64,000 nucleotides of DNA. Origin: Bactericera cockerelli. Lineage: Eukaryota > Arthropoda > Insecta > Hemiptera > Triozidae. The translations under genes were made by a program, and so were the position numbers. The notes under the pieces were generated by a model that had not been told where the DNA came from, did not search any database, and saw nothing but the letters and a program-made list of their open reading frames with translations. Positions 1-10,070 of the stretch are shown one piece after another (positions within the stretch are counted from its first letter, which is position 1; the number at the start of each line of letters is the position of its first letter). The DNA lies in assembly GCA_024516035.1 (NCBI GenBank), contig CM044967.1, forward strand, positions 2,450,383 through 2,514,382, read 5' to 3'.

Positions 1-663
1 GGAGGATAACTTGTCATGTCCCGGCTGAGTTTCGGACCCACGCACTCTGGAATCTCTAGAATACTCTAGATCAGGCATGTCAAACTGGCGGCCCGCGGGC
101 CGCATGTGGCCCCCCTGGTCAATGTGTGCGGCCCACTGCGAGCGTTATTTATTTATTTACACTTTATTAGATAATAGGACATATACAATACAATAATTAC
201 AAACGAAAATACAATATATATATATAAAAAAAAGAAAAAATAAATAAACATAAAGCGTTAGGGTATAGTATAATAAAATACTTCTTTATTATAAGATAAG
301 GAAAGTTAAAAAAAAAAGTATGGCTCGAGACTTATTTTCTTGACATCTGGCCAAAAATAAGCCGGTTCGTAAGGATTTCTTATTGGTTTTTTTAATAATT
401 ATAGGTACTTTTTGTGAAGGTATTTTGTGTATTATTTCAAACCAATAAAACTTCTATTTTTAAAACAAATTAAAAACCCTGATTTTTTTTTTCTTTTCAT
501 TTTACGTCAGGATCTTTTTTTTTTACGAGAGGGGGAGCGGTTGAGTACCTGCGGCCCGCCAATGATCAGCACAACTGAAAAATGGCCCTTCATACATTTT
601 GAGTTTGACATGCCTGCTCTAGATTCACAGAGTGTCACCTTTACCACTGAGATACCGGGACAG
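1..663 (-). repeat. S2 tRNA-derived SINE, split by a hAT insertion
   Basis: Reverse complement of the S2 SINE head: the left part (1-63) carries the T-arm side (GTCATGTCCCGGCTG) and the right part (625-663) carries the A-box side ending in TACCGGGAC. Intact S2 copies (for example 5757-5960) show the two parts are contiguous when the element at 72-616 is removed. Confidence 0.85.
72..616. mobile_element. hAT-type non-autonomous DNA transposon
   Basis: It starts CAGGCATGTCAAACT and ends in the inverted form AGTTTGACATGCCTG, with GCGGCCCGC subterminal motifs at both ends. It is flanked by a perfect 8-bp target duplication CTCTAGAT (64-71 and 617-624). The 8-bp TSD and CAG-type termini are hAT hallmarks. 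The interior is AT-rich and low-complexity, with other repeat tails; I see no transposase. Confidence 0.88.
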
Positions 664-1165
664 ACAAAAGCCATTTCCCCAACATTACTTTTAACTTTGG
701 TTCTGAAAGCTAAGATATTACATTACAACGAAGATCCCTTCTCGTCTGCTAACCACCAGACGAGATTAATGCTCAAAGCATTTTCTACGTTGTCCTCCTA
801 ATAAAGATTTATATAATAATACTTTAAATAATGAAAAACAATGTTTAAAAAAATTAAAAATCCCTTTATGCCCCATATGGAACTGAAACGCCCAGACGAA
901 AACAATGAAGCATTCCTCTTGGTCACCTTCCTCCCTACAGGAAATCGTTAATGTCCGCGATGCTTCTTGAACTTGAAACTCTCGAAAAATGCGCCTAAAA
1001 CGACTCCCGAAACTCACATTAACGAACATTTGCCGTCGGATTGGCCCCAAGTCAAGTTCGGGCCACAAACACATGGCTGTCCGGACACGCTCCATCAGAG
1101 TTTCGCACTGATGGGAATTTATTAGAATTTTATTCCACTATGGATCACTTGCACCGACTTTTGCA
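664..1165. other. Intergenic, mostly unassigned
   Basis: A degenerate S1-type hairpin tail in reverse orientation (AATGCTCAAAGCATT, 767-781) lies near a TAATAAAG-like end. The stretch around 890-1100 is less AT-rich and open in reverse, but I recognise no protein family there. Confidence 0.4.
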
Positions 1166-1169
1166 TTAA

Positions 1170-1419
1170 CCCTTATTTTGGCAAAATTTTATTTATTTAA
1201 TATCAATCATTTTTTTATCAACCAAGTCACAAATTAATGTTGATTGAAGATTTTCTTTTAATGCACTTGACACACCAATTGTCCAGAAAGCGGGAGATTC
1301 GAATGTGCTCAAAAATACACAGTGCCAATACATCTGAAAATTAGCGTCATCTAATTAGGTTGCTACCTATGTTGAAATATGTTGAATGTGTTCAAAAGAA
1401 CACACGGCCAAGATAAGGG
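1170..1419. mobile_element. piggyBac-like MITE, type P1
   Basis: The termini CCCTTATTTTGGC and GCCAAGATAAGGG are inverted repeats with one mismatch, flanked on both sides by TTAA (1166-1169, 1420-1423). TTAA target sites and CCC-starting termini are characteristic of piggyBac. A second copy with matching ends lies at 47367-47598. Confidence 0.82.
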
Positions 1420-1496
1420 TTAAGAAACTCCACTGGATTTGGTAGCTTTAAGACAAAAGCAGTGGAGTACTTAAAATCAACGTCAGGTTCCTGATA

Positions 1497-1760
1497 TGGA
1501 ACCTGACAATACCGGTGGTTGGGTGGAAGAGCTCCCTTGGGAGAATCCTGCCACGTTAAACAAAGCCATTAAAAAAAAAATTGCTTTCCTTTTTTCTTCA
1601 TCTCTGTTTACACGCAACAATAATGCTGCAAATTATGTAAACAGGTTTGAGGGACACTGTATACAGACTAAAGACCCACGTTCTCTACATCTTTGTTTAA
1701 ATTGTTCCAAAGTGAGATCGAGATCCAAATTTGCACTGTTACAATAATTATTAAATATTA
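1497..1760 (+). repeat. Retroelement 3' tail with hairpin (variant stem)
   Basis: Carries the shared hairpin in the form GGTTGGGTGGAAGAG-CTCCC-TT-GGGAG-AATCC-TGCC, followed by A-rich sequence and ending near an ACAATAATTATTAAA tail. The inner stem CTCCC/GGGAG replaces TTGCC/GGCAA of other copies. A short open frame through it looks incidental. Confidence 0.5.
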
Positions 1761-2040
1761 TTAGGAGAATAGTCTCTTGGTATATGAAAATACTGAGTTA
1801 GTGGTCGTTCTCTCAGTGACAGTTGTAAATTAGGCATTTTAATTAGTATTTTCTCAATTAGCCCTGGACTTACGGAAAATCATCTTACGGAAAAGAAAGT
1901 AATGGAATCATCAAAAAGAAAATTAATGGCTGTATAATTATGTAGAAAGAGTTCACCGCATAAGGATTTCCATGAGATAATTTTTTTTAATAACCTTTTT
2001 AAATTTTACGTCAAACAATTGAAATTTGAAAATCATTTGC

Positions 2041-2175
2041 ATGAATTTTTCCTCATATATTTGATTTTGTGACCACATAATAATAAGACTCTGAGGGTTA
2101 GGTGGTAGAAAATGCTTTGAGCATTAACCTCGCCTGGTTATTACCTTCCACTAAAGAGTGTTATCATTATTATTT
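2041..2175 (+). repeat. S1 SINE, 5'-truncated
   Basis: Contains the S1 body (GAATTTTTCCTCA, then TTTGTGACCACATAATAATA) and the terminal hairpin (GGGTTAGGTGGTAGAAAATG), ending in CTAAAGAG and a TTATTATT tail. The tRNA-like head is missing. Confidence 0.8.
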
Positions 2176-2689
2176 GTGTTATTATAAATATTACAATTTT
2201 AGTGTGTAGCGCAGAAATATAGAACTTTTCCGTATCTTTAATATCCAAATATTTACTCGGCCACGGTGACATACATAATTATTATATAATGTGTATGTAG
2301 GTAATTAAAACAAGGTTTACTTTATTAAAGCAGTTAAAATATATTTCAATCCATTATTACTTCTGTACACTATCACATCTATTGAAGGTTGTATATATGG
2401 TCCATACCACTGACTTGTGGTAGAGTACCAAGCATACAGGCTGCATTGGCGCGTTGAATCCCTATGGATATTCTCTTTATTAAATTTGTATGTGAATACT
2501 AGCTATTCTTTTATTATTATTATCTATTTGCAAGTGACCCATTCTTGTAGATAATAAAGTACGCTTCGCTTTCCATTGCGACAGCTGCCTAATGGACGCA
2601 CGAGGTAGCTGTATGGGCGACCAGGGACAAATTATATGAAACAAAACCCATAGTTCCAAAACATGGGTGAGATAATTAATTTCTTCTCG

Positions 2690-2995
2690 GGTGATTTATT
2701 GTGCGCCATTCTAATTCTGAAGTGTGCTTTTCTTCTTCTTCTGCAACGGGTGGCCAAAGGGACCACTTATTGTTTTTCCCACCTCGGCCGCAGGCCACAC
2801 AACCCACATGTAGACATATTTTGTCGTCTGAATTAACGACAACTTGATTTAAGTGATTCTCGATGGTTCTGACGCAAAGGTTGTGTGGCAATCCAAACAT
2901 TATCGAATGAAATAATAGTAATAATAATACTGTTTAATGGAAGGTAACCACGAAGCGAGGTTAATGCTTAAATCATTTTCTACCACCTATTCCTC
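2690..2995 (-). repeat. LINE-like 3' fragment and S1 tail
   Basis: 2925-2995 is the S1 3' end in reverse (GGAAGGTAACCAC, then AATGCTTAAATCATTTTCTACC). 2690-2905 encodes in reverse a fragment ending WPPVAEEEE, a C-terminal tail style common in degenerate LINE ORFs. No intact domain is present. Confidence 0.5.
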
Positions 2996-3140
2996 AGAGT
3001 GGCTCATTGGTTAAGAGCATTGGTTACTGACCCGGAGGTTGCGGGTTCGAATCCCGGCAGGAGCGGAAATTTCTGACCGAAATTTTTCCGTTTCCGGAAT
3101 GGCATCCCTGAAACATTTTCCCACCGGCCGCCTGGTACCT
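2994..3140 (+). repeat. S4 tRNA-derived SINE
   Basis: The tRNA-like head has an A-box region (GTGGCTCATTGGTTAAGAGC) and a B box (GGTTCGAATCC), followed by a body with alternating GGAAATTTCTGACCGAAATT and CCGGAATGGCATCCCTGAAA. Further copies lie at 11196, 31260 and 31965. The same body behind each head marks it as a SINE rather than a tRNA gene. Confidence 0.82.
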
Positions 3141-3184
3141 ACTTAAAAATCTTTTGAACCATTTTGATTATATCCTTTTTCAGT

Positions 3185-3455
3185 AGTCACCCTGGCCGAA
3201 TGAGTTAGCGCGCTAGGCATTGCATGCACGGTGACCTGGGTTCGATCCCCAGCGGGGCAGAATTTTTTCTGCTCTGTTCTTGGGTGTTCGGGGTCCACTC
3301 ATACCTCGTGAGGAAAAATGAGCAGCTGCTACTCATTGCTACAATGTTAGCAGCGACCAGTGGCGGAATTATAGGCAAAAATAAGATATTGGGATATTAA
3401 AAGATTTGGAAAAGTCCTATAATTCTGCGATACCCACTAAAATTGTGATATAATA
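3185..3455 (+). repeat. S5 tRNA-derived SINE
   Basis: The head GGCCGAATGAGTTAGCGCGC ... GGGTTCGATCCCC precedes a body with GGGGTCCACTCATACCTCG and AGTGGCGGAATTATAGG. A near-complete reverse copy is at 58983-59240 and an interrupted copy at 41812-42145. Confidence 0.85.
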
Positions 3456-3527
3456 ACACAAAGAAACACATTATTATTATTATATCCTTTTTCCTATATT
3501 TAAAAGGATATAATAATTGTAGCAGAG

Positions 3528-3740
3528 AACGGGGTTAAGTGGCAGAGAATGCCTAAGGCAATAACTTCGCCCCGGGTTACAAAACAATTGTAATTAAAAA
3601 AAATTAATATTGATCTCTATTATTATTATTTTTTTGTACATACCTATTTCTAAGTTTTTTTTTTTAAATTATTGTTATTAATTCTTTGTTGATGATTGTT
3701 TTGTAAAAATAAATAAAGTGTAAATAAATAAAAATTTCCT
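3528..3740 (+). repeat. Retroelement 3' tail, A2 type
   Basis: Begins with GGGGTTAAGTGGCAGAGAAT and the hairpin ATGCC-TAA-GGCA, continues with AACTTCGCCCCGGG and ends TAAATAAATA just before the acceptor of the ABRA exon at 3746. The second A2 copy is at 6236-6418. Its poly-T/A-rich end abuts the polypyrimidine tract of that acceptor. Confidence 0.7.
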
Positions 3741-3745
3741 TTCAG

Positions 3746-6700
3746 ACCCGTCGCCGGTTCGGATTCAGAGCGGCGCGGACTGAAAGCCAAAGCCCATCTC
3801 CTGAGGGAAATGCTGGACCTGTGCATCATCATCCATGACCTAGGGGAGTACCACGCCAAACACAGAAAGGATGACGACCCGGATGACAGGGACAGAGATA
3901 TGGATGACGATGGAACCATCATGGTGACGTTTGGCGAACTGTTCAACGTAAGTATTTATTATTATTATATATAGATTAGACACAAGTGGATGGGACATTT
4001 GTTCCGACACAACAGATTTATGGTCGAGATCATTGAAGGAAGAATGGAAGGCAACCGGGGACGAGGTCGACCAAGACTCAATTTCATCGAGCAAGTCATC
4101 AAATCCTCCGGGAGCAGAAGCTATGAAGAAATGAAAGAGAAGACAACAGACAGATTAGTGTGGAGGGCTGCCAACCAATCCTCGGATTGAGAATAATGAT
4201 GATGATTATATAGATCGTTTGGTGAATGACAACACTGTATTACTATAGCGTACCAATGTTAAGGAGGGACTTCCTAAGATTGCATTTATTTCGATAAGAT
4301 ACAGGTGAAATGGTAATACAATACAAAAGTGAAAAATTCATAATAATAATAATAATAATACAAAGGTTAAGATCAGTAGAATAATATGTACAATAACAAT
4401 GAAGGGGTTTTATAACAATTAATGGGATTTTCAGAAATGAAGGGGTTTTATATCAATGACAGAAATGAAGGGGTTTTCTATCAATGACAGAAATGAAGGG
4501 GTTTTCTGTGAACTGAGGGATCAGGTCACTACAATTACAACGTAAGTATTTATTTATAAACTGTTAGCGTAATGGGACTTCCTTTCTCGAGCCGACAGTC
4601 TAAATAAAGCACTACTATACTACTATTGAAGATCTGGATCTTGGAATACTTTTAGATCCAGATCTTCAATGGAACTCTCAGGTTGTTCAAATTGGTAAAA
4701 AAGTGTATCGAAAGTTTCATTCTCTGAAACGTTTGCAAAGGTTTTTGCCCCGCAAGACAAAACAGCTCCTATGCACTTCTCTCATATTTCCTTTGATTGA
4801 ATATGCTGGAGCTGCTATGTCAAACATCAATGGGAATTTAATTAACAAACTTCAAACGTTTCAGAATGCTTGTGTTCGATACATTTTTGGGTTGAAGAAA
4901 TTCGATCATGTTTCAGCTAATCGAAAAAATCTTCAATGGCTACCAATTGATAAGAGATTAGAACATCAGAGATTGGGCTTACTGTGGAGAATTTTGAATG
5001 AGGCTTCACCTCCATATCTTCATTCATCATTTCATACACTCTCTTCATTTCACAGTCACAATACTCGCTCCACTCATCTCTCTATTCCACCTCACAATAC
5101 TAACCATATGGGTAATAGTTTTACAGTTAATGCTATAAGATCATGGAACCAATTGCCTGATGAACTTAGAACTTTGGGGAATCGCTTGGCATTCAAGGTT
5201 TTGACGAAGAAACATTTCTTGGAAAATATAAATTAATTTTAATCTTTTTTTTTTAACATGTTTGTATATATTTTATTTATTTATTATTATTTATTTAGCT
5301 TCTTTTTTATATTATTATTGAAATATCTAGATAGGGAACTCCAAGGGTTGGGTGGAAGAGATTGCCATAGGCAATAACCCCGCCCTTTAGTTAGGACATT
5401 TATGTTTTCAAATATTTTCTATTCTTTTTCATTTTTATTGTATATATTGTTTTTTTGATTTTTCACTGTTAAAATTATTATTTATATGTACATAATGTCC
5501 TTTTGTATCTAATAAAGAATTATATAATAATAATAATAATAATAGAAATTGAGATTAATAAACCAAAACTTGATCAAGGACGGTGCTAATGCCAACGGCA
5601 TTCTCTTCAATTAGCTGACTCTGTTCTGAGCAGGCGCGGGCAGTGCTAAGGAACTGCTGAACTGCAGAACCCCTAGACAAAAAAGAAAAAGAGAGGATTT
5701 TCTCAAGTCCTAGCTCGTTTACAATGAAAACCATCACTGTCTGTCCATCAAAGTCTGTCCCGGTAGCTCAGTGGTAAAGGCGGCACTCTGTGAATCCACA
5801 GATTCCAGAGGTCGTGGGTTCGAAACCCAGCCGGGACATGACAAGTTATCCTCCCATTTGGGATTTTTACCACATAATAATATGTCTTGGGCTTACTGCT
5901 GGAATAATAGGACTTTAATAGTCCTTATCGGGCAGTATAAATAAGGCGACATTATTATTATACTCGTAGAGGTATGGAGGATATAACCTCTAACTTTTAT
6001 TTCCGCTGAATCTGTTTCATATAACAGGCCGCATTGCTTTGAGGATTACCAAGCGGCCATGTGACGACGACTGACATTAATAATAGGCTCAATATTTTCA
6101 TTTTTCAGCTGTATACAAAAATCTCAGACAAAGTAGTGGGACTCCTCATGGCAGCCAAAAAGAAAGGTTGGGTGTACTTTGAACCGGAAATCCTATTTCA
6201 GGTATGTTTGCTCATATTCGTATAATATAGTATCCGGGGTTAAGTGGCAGAGAATGCCTCAGGCATTAACTTCGCCCCGGATTACAAGACAATTGTAAAT
6301 TTAAATATTTTTTTTCTATATTTTATTCTGTAAATATTAATTAATTTTTTTTTATCTCTGTTAATAATTTATTGTTGATTGTTTTGTATAAAAAAATAAA
6401 GTGTAAATAAATAAATACAGTAGTCACCATAGCCCAATGGGTAGCGCGCAGGGCTTATTTATTTTATTTATTCATACAACAAAATACGAGCGGACTCATT
6501 ACAAACTATACAATAGTATTATCGGTGCACGTTCATTAGTAGTCAAGTGGTTAACGCGCTAGTCTTGTAAACCTGGTAGCGTAGGGATCCGTTGGTTTGA
6601 ATCCCACCCAGTGCACGAATTTAAGTTTGTGACCACATAATGAGACTCTGAGGGTTAGGTGGTAGAAAATGCTTTGAGCATTAACCTCGCCTGGTGGTTA

Positions 6701-8847
6701 CCTACCTTCCACTAAAAAGCGTTATTACGAGTTCTTATACTCGTACCTTTTTATAGAAATTTCATTCCTCTTCTATCTCCTTTTCTTTAAAAAAAAAAAA
6801 CCGCCATTATTATTATTATATACCTACAGATGGCATAGATACACCTGCCTACTCGATTCACCTATAAACCCACATTCGAAAGTCACAAATAACTCACCTC
6901 CCCATTTTATTTACTGATTAGGTATTATTTTAAGAAAATTTACGCAAATTGGCAAGATAATAAATCACGAGTGTATACGCATTCTTTGCAAGATAGTATC
7001 GCGCACGAGATGTTGGCGAAAATATAATTTACGTCGGTGGATGAACCATCCCACGGCATTGAACAGGGTGCCGAATTGTTGATGAAGTCTAAGGGCCGTA
7101 TTATGAAACAGGATTTATATTATAATTAAATACTTTATTATATATATAGAATAAAAAGACATAGTAAAGAAGAAATAATTATTATAAAAAATAGAAACAA
7201 TATGAACAATCAAAAGGAAAAAAAAAAAATAGATAAATAAATATACACATATGTCCTAACTAAAGGGCGGGGTTCTTACCTATGGCAATCTCTTCCACCC
7301 AACCCTTTTACTAAAAATATTTTAGTAAAAGGGTTGGGTGGAAGATTTACTAAAAGGATTAGTAAATCTAAGCCTTAGATTTTATCAGCTGACTGATATG
7401 TATTTTAAAAAAAGATTTTCCGCCTCGAAGGCTGGCTACAGCTCCGTTACGCCACAGTAGTAATATACAGCTACAAATCCCGGCTTAGATTTGACCTCTA
7501 CAGTTGTTGTCAAGGTGAAAGTTAAGTGATGGTGTCCGCTAAGATTAACTAATCCTGTTTCATAATTTGGCCTTTAGTCGATATTTTTTTAAATTAATAT
7601 AACTTCAGTAGAATCCCGCTAACTTGAAATTCAAGGGACAGGAGCGTCATTTCGAGTTATCGAGAGTTTCGATTTTTTGATAAGACTCTGAGGGTTAGGT
7701 GGTAGAAAATGCTGTGAGCATCAACCTGGCCAGGTGGTTACCTTCCACTAAAGAGTATTATTATTATTAAGTGAAGCTATCCAAGGGTCGAACTTATTCT
7801 TACTCTTAATTCTAATGAAGATATCCTGTAGGTGTTATAATATTATTTAAATTCAGAAAAAAACTGCCATGTCCAAATTGAAAATCTAATAATTAGTGAC
7901 GTCATAATTAAAGAAAGTAAATAATAAACTACGTCACCATTAGTGAGGAGTCAGAATTATGCCAAACAAAACTATGATGCTTATTTTTAGACAAAATTCC
8001 CTAATTCTGATACTTTTAGATGTTATTGTATTGAGAATGATTACGCGAAGTGTATTTTTGGCGATAAGGAACGTAAGAGAAAAACCGAGGATTTTTACTT
8101 CCGATAAATTTTTCCTCCTCTAGTGTAGCACCAGCCGTTTCCCTGTGAATCAAAGAAATATGTCTCCCTTGCCTTTTATCCCATATTAGCTTATGTTGCT
8201 ATTGGGGTCGGCATTGTTTAACCTCATGGTTGAGATTAGTAGGGTGGAGCACGTTTTTTTTTATGGCTGGATGCCCTTCCTAACGCCAACGATTCTATTT
8301 GGTTTTAAGGTCCTAAACAGAACGGGGGTGTTACCCTCCATTCGCTGGGAATGGAGGAAATAAATTTAAAATTAAGTGGTGCAAGATCACAGGTTGGATG
8401 GTAGAGATTGCCTTAGGCAATAATCCCACCCTTTGTGATTTACGTAAATAAATTTCAATGAAGAGTTTACTACTACTGTACCACTACACTTTTTTTTTTT
8501 ACCGCACATTGTTAACATACATTAATATTACAAACAATTAAAATGTTAAATAAAAAAAAACCTACTACTACTATTATTATTATAGACTGATTGGAGTTCC
8601 ACAAGAGAAGCACCAATTATCACACCGACCTCTAATTGGATCTATTGTGACCAGATGTATTGTGATTTCTATTGGGTTTTAACGTTTTTTTTTAACCCTC
8701 TATTTTAATAATATTTTTACTTTCCTTATCTTATAATAAGGAAAGTATTGTATTCGTCGAAAATTTGACCTACCCAGTTTTTCACATTTCTGGACGAATC
8801 ATGGCCTCAGGATACCAAAAAAGTTGTTTTCAGCCATTGGTCCGTGC

Positions 8848-8881
<34 letters not shown>

Positions 8882-9983
8882 GTGTGAACAGGATATCTCA
8901 AGAACGGTAAGAGCTAGAGACTTGAAATTTGGTACACAAATTAATTTTATACACCAGACGAACCACGAAACTTTTGGTTGAAATCGGCCGCAAATGCTAG
9001 CCGCAAGCGCCGCTTCTCTTAATTGGTTAAAGATACAAAATTTTTTAGAGAACAACATTTTCTTAGATTAAAAAAATAATAGGGGTCTATTCTGATCATT
9101 TTTTTGATATCTTGAACTTTTTGGAACTCGGCCCCAATTTACCGGTATTTGGGGGGGACCCGCTTTGACCAACTTTTTTATTATTCATCCTACATGGGGG
9201 TTATGACATATCAAATTCAATGATTTTGAAGTGCTGATTACGAATTTGGCATTGGTTTTTAGTTATCTGTTACCGTTGAGTCACCAGTGGCGGAATTCGA
9301 CTCCTTTTTGGGGGATAAGGAAAGTCGTGTGATGTTTACACCAGATTTTTTTAATAATAGTTTATTTATTTATTTTCTTTATAAAGAAACTACTACGTTC
9401 TGATTTGAAATAGTCATAAAAAAATAAGGCATGGCGGTATTGGTAGATACGAACAGTAAAGAAGAACTACATTATGAGCTACAAAACAAAGTTCTGGACA
9501 GTTCCCAGCTGATGAGGCCACTAGGTGGAAACAGCTGTCCTGAAGCTCAGAGAACACAAGATTTCAGTAGACTCTGTCTTGTCCCGCTTAAGCAGGGTCG
9601 ATGTTGTTCAACCTCATGGTTGAGTTTGGTTGGTTTTGGCACATTTTTACGGTTGGATGCCGTTCCTAACCCCAACGATTCTATTTAATTTAACGTCTTG
9701 AAATTTCTAATAGTAGAAATCGGGAAGTATTGTGTTCGTTTTTGTAAAAAAAAAAAAAAAATATTTTTTTGCTCCGATATCAATTTTCTTCATATTTTTG
9801 GACATTTCATAACGTCCTGAGCAACTTTATTTTCAGCTAAAGCATTTAAAATTTGTTCTTACTCTGTTTCAGAGACGAGACGACGATGTACTGATAGCAC
9901 TTCTCAAACCCGTCAGTGAGATCAAGAAATACGTTGACGAAGAAACCAAACCAGTGAAGCAGGAAGTAATGCTCGAATCCTGA
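3746..9983 (+). CDS. Actin-binding Rho-activating protein-like (Costars domain), 3' exons
   Basis: Three exons are visible: 3746-3947, 6109-6201 and 9873-9983 (TGA at 9981), each with AG acceptors and GTAAGT or GTATGT donors; phases join cleanly. The exon at 3746 enters in mid-codon, so at least one upstream coding exon exists that I could not find. The 134 visible residues match the Costars domain of ABRA/STARS: REMLDLC at the start, [23 protein letters not shown], and [12 protein letters not shown] at the end. Family members bind actin and promote Rho/SRF-MRTF signalling in the cytoplasm. Two oddities are an Asp-rich stretch ([15 protein letters not shown]) inserted before VTFGELF where vertebrate ABRA has a short RRDGK turn, and about 24 residues after ALLK, where the vertebrate protein stops. 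ABRACL-type small Costars proteins are the alternative, but the upstream exon and REM.DLC motif favour ABRA. Confidence 0.85.
3965..4205 (+). mobile_element. LINE 3' fragment (ORF C-terminus)
   Basis: Within an ABRA intron, 3981-4187 encodes [20 protein letters not shown] followed by [14 protein letters not shown] and ends [13 protein letters not shown], then an (ATG)n tail. The GH..RH / GRGRPR / W.....S pattern is the usual extreme C-terminus of many insect non-LTR retrotransposons. 5'-truncated insertion. Confidence 0.75.
4397..4510 (+). repeat. 28-bp minisatellite
   Basis: Three to four tandem copies of a unit around CAGAAATGAAGGGGTTTT plus ATATCAATGA. The later copies are nearly identical and the first is degenerate. 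Confidence 0.85.
4637..5535 (+). mobile_element. 5'-truncated LINE (RT C-terminus plus 3' UTR)
   Basis: The open frame from 4637 to 5236 (stop at 5234) begins [12 protein letters not shown] and continues with [51 protein letters not shown] and [14 protein letters not shown]. These are the thumb and post-RT motifs of CR1/Jockey-like non-LTR retrotransposons. The 3' UTR carries the hairpin at 5347-5393 (TTGCC-ATA-GGCAA) and ends ATCTAATAAAGAATTATAT followed by (AAT)n. The catalytic part of RT and any endonuclease are absent. Detached copies of the same 3' UTR lie at 7119, 22545 and 28749. Confidence 0.85.
5555..5660 (-). repeat. Retroelement tail with AATGCC/GGCATT hairpin
   Basis: The motif AAAACTTGATCAAGGACGGT then TAATGCC-AAC-GGCATTCTC recurs at 45785-45855 (loop TAC) and, partly, at 12780-12890 (loop TTT). 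Orientation is taken from the flanking hairpin order, so strand is tentative. Confidence 0.5.
5757..5960 (+). repeat. S2 tRNA-derived SINE (reference copy)
   Basis: The head GTCCCGGTAGCTCAGTGG ... GGTTCGAAACCC-AGCCGGGAC folds like a tRNA with a matched acceptor stem. It is followed by the body ATGACAAGTTATCCTCCC, TTTTTACCACATAATAATA and GGCAGTATAAATAAGGCGA with a (TTA)n tail. The shared body in at least seven copies shows it is a SINE. Confidence 0.88.
6236..6418 (+). repeat. Retroelement 3' tail, A2 type
   Basis: CCGGGGTTAAGT ... ATGCC-TCA-GGCAT ... ACTTCGCCCCGG forms three nested helices (CCGGGG/CCCCGG, AAGT/ACTT, ATGCC/GGCAT). It then runs through T-rich sequence to AAATAAAGTGTAAATAAATA. 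Confidence 0.75.
6524..6730 (+). repeat. S1 tRNA-derived SINE
   Basis: Full head (GTAGTCAAGTGGTTAACGCG, GGTTTGAATCCCACC, GTGCACGAA), then TTTGTGACCACATAATGA and the terminal hairpin GGGTTAGGTGGTAGAAAATG ... GCATTAACCTCGCCTGG. Just upstream, 6420-6460 is the start of an S5 head. Confidence 0.85.
7086..7578. mobile_element. TIR element (family M) with nested LINE tail
   Basis: The ends GGGCCGTATTATGAAACAGG and (inverted) CCTGTTTCATAATTTGGCC are imperfect terminal inverted repeats. A reversed LINE 3' tail (about 7119-7345, GGGCGGGGTTCTTACCTATG) sits inside. At 7306-7340 a perfect palindrome AACCCTTTTACTAAAAAT/ATTTTAGTAAAAGGGTT-like hairpin joins a short second piece of the tail in opposite orientation. 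Related M fragments lie at 12447 and 50360. Confidence 0.65.
7680..7770 (+). repeat. S1 SINE tail
   Basis: AAGACTCTGAGGGTTAGGTG, hairpin ATGC-TGTGA-GCAT, ACCTGGCCAGG, CCACTAAAGAGTATTATTAT. Only the 3' third is present. Confidence 0.8.
8155..8445 (+). repeat. S6-associated repeat and a hairpin tail
   Basis: 8159-8360 matches 61435-61625 (GTCGGCATTGTTTAACCTCA, ATGGCTGGATGCCCTTCC, CCTCCATTCGCTGGGAATGG). 8393-8437 has the shared hairpin in the form GGTTGGATGG ... TTGCC-TTA-GGCAA ... ATCCCACC. Confidence 0.7.
8697..9327. mobile_element. Non-autonomous element with ACTTTCCTTAT ends and (TCTG)n
   Basis: Opens with the hairpin ACTTTCCTTATCTTATAATA-AGGAAAGT and ends GATAAGGAAAGT, so the termini are inverted. 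A (TCTG)n microsatellite occupies 8849-8886. Related end sequences occur near 280 and 44780. No coding capacity is seen. Confidence 0.55.
9575..9842 (+). repeat. S6-associated fragment and family-I fragment
   Basis: 9590-9700 repeats the GTTCAACCTCATGGTTGAG / GGATGCCGTTCCTAAC motif. 9703-9842 is the TACTTCCGATTTCTAATA end of family I in reverse, ending just upstream of the acceptor of the last ABRA exon (9873). Confidence 0.65.
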
Positions 9984-10070
9984 AATCCTGCCCAGGACGC
10001 TTGTCACTGATCCAATCATATCCGGACTTTCCAACTTCTCAAGGTCTTTTCCTATAAACTCTGACTATAA

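Noticed and set aside
427..801. 124-codon forward frame
   Set aside because: Crosses the hAT right end, its TSD and the SINE fragment, so it cannot be a real coding unit.
5757..5840. tRNA gene with intact A and B boxes (and similar heads at 2994, 3185, 6540, 11570, 13245, 30938, 40335)
   Set aside because: Each head is followed by the same SINE body and simple-repeat tail in every copy, so these are tRNA-derived SINEs.
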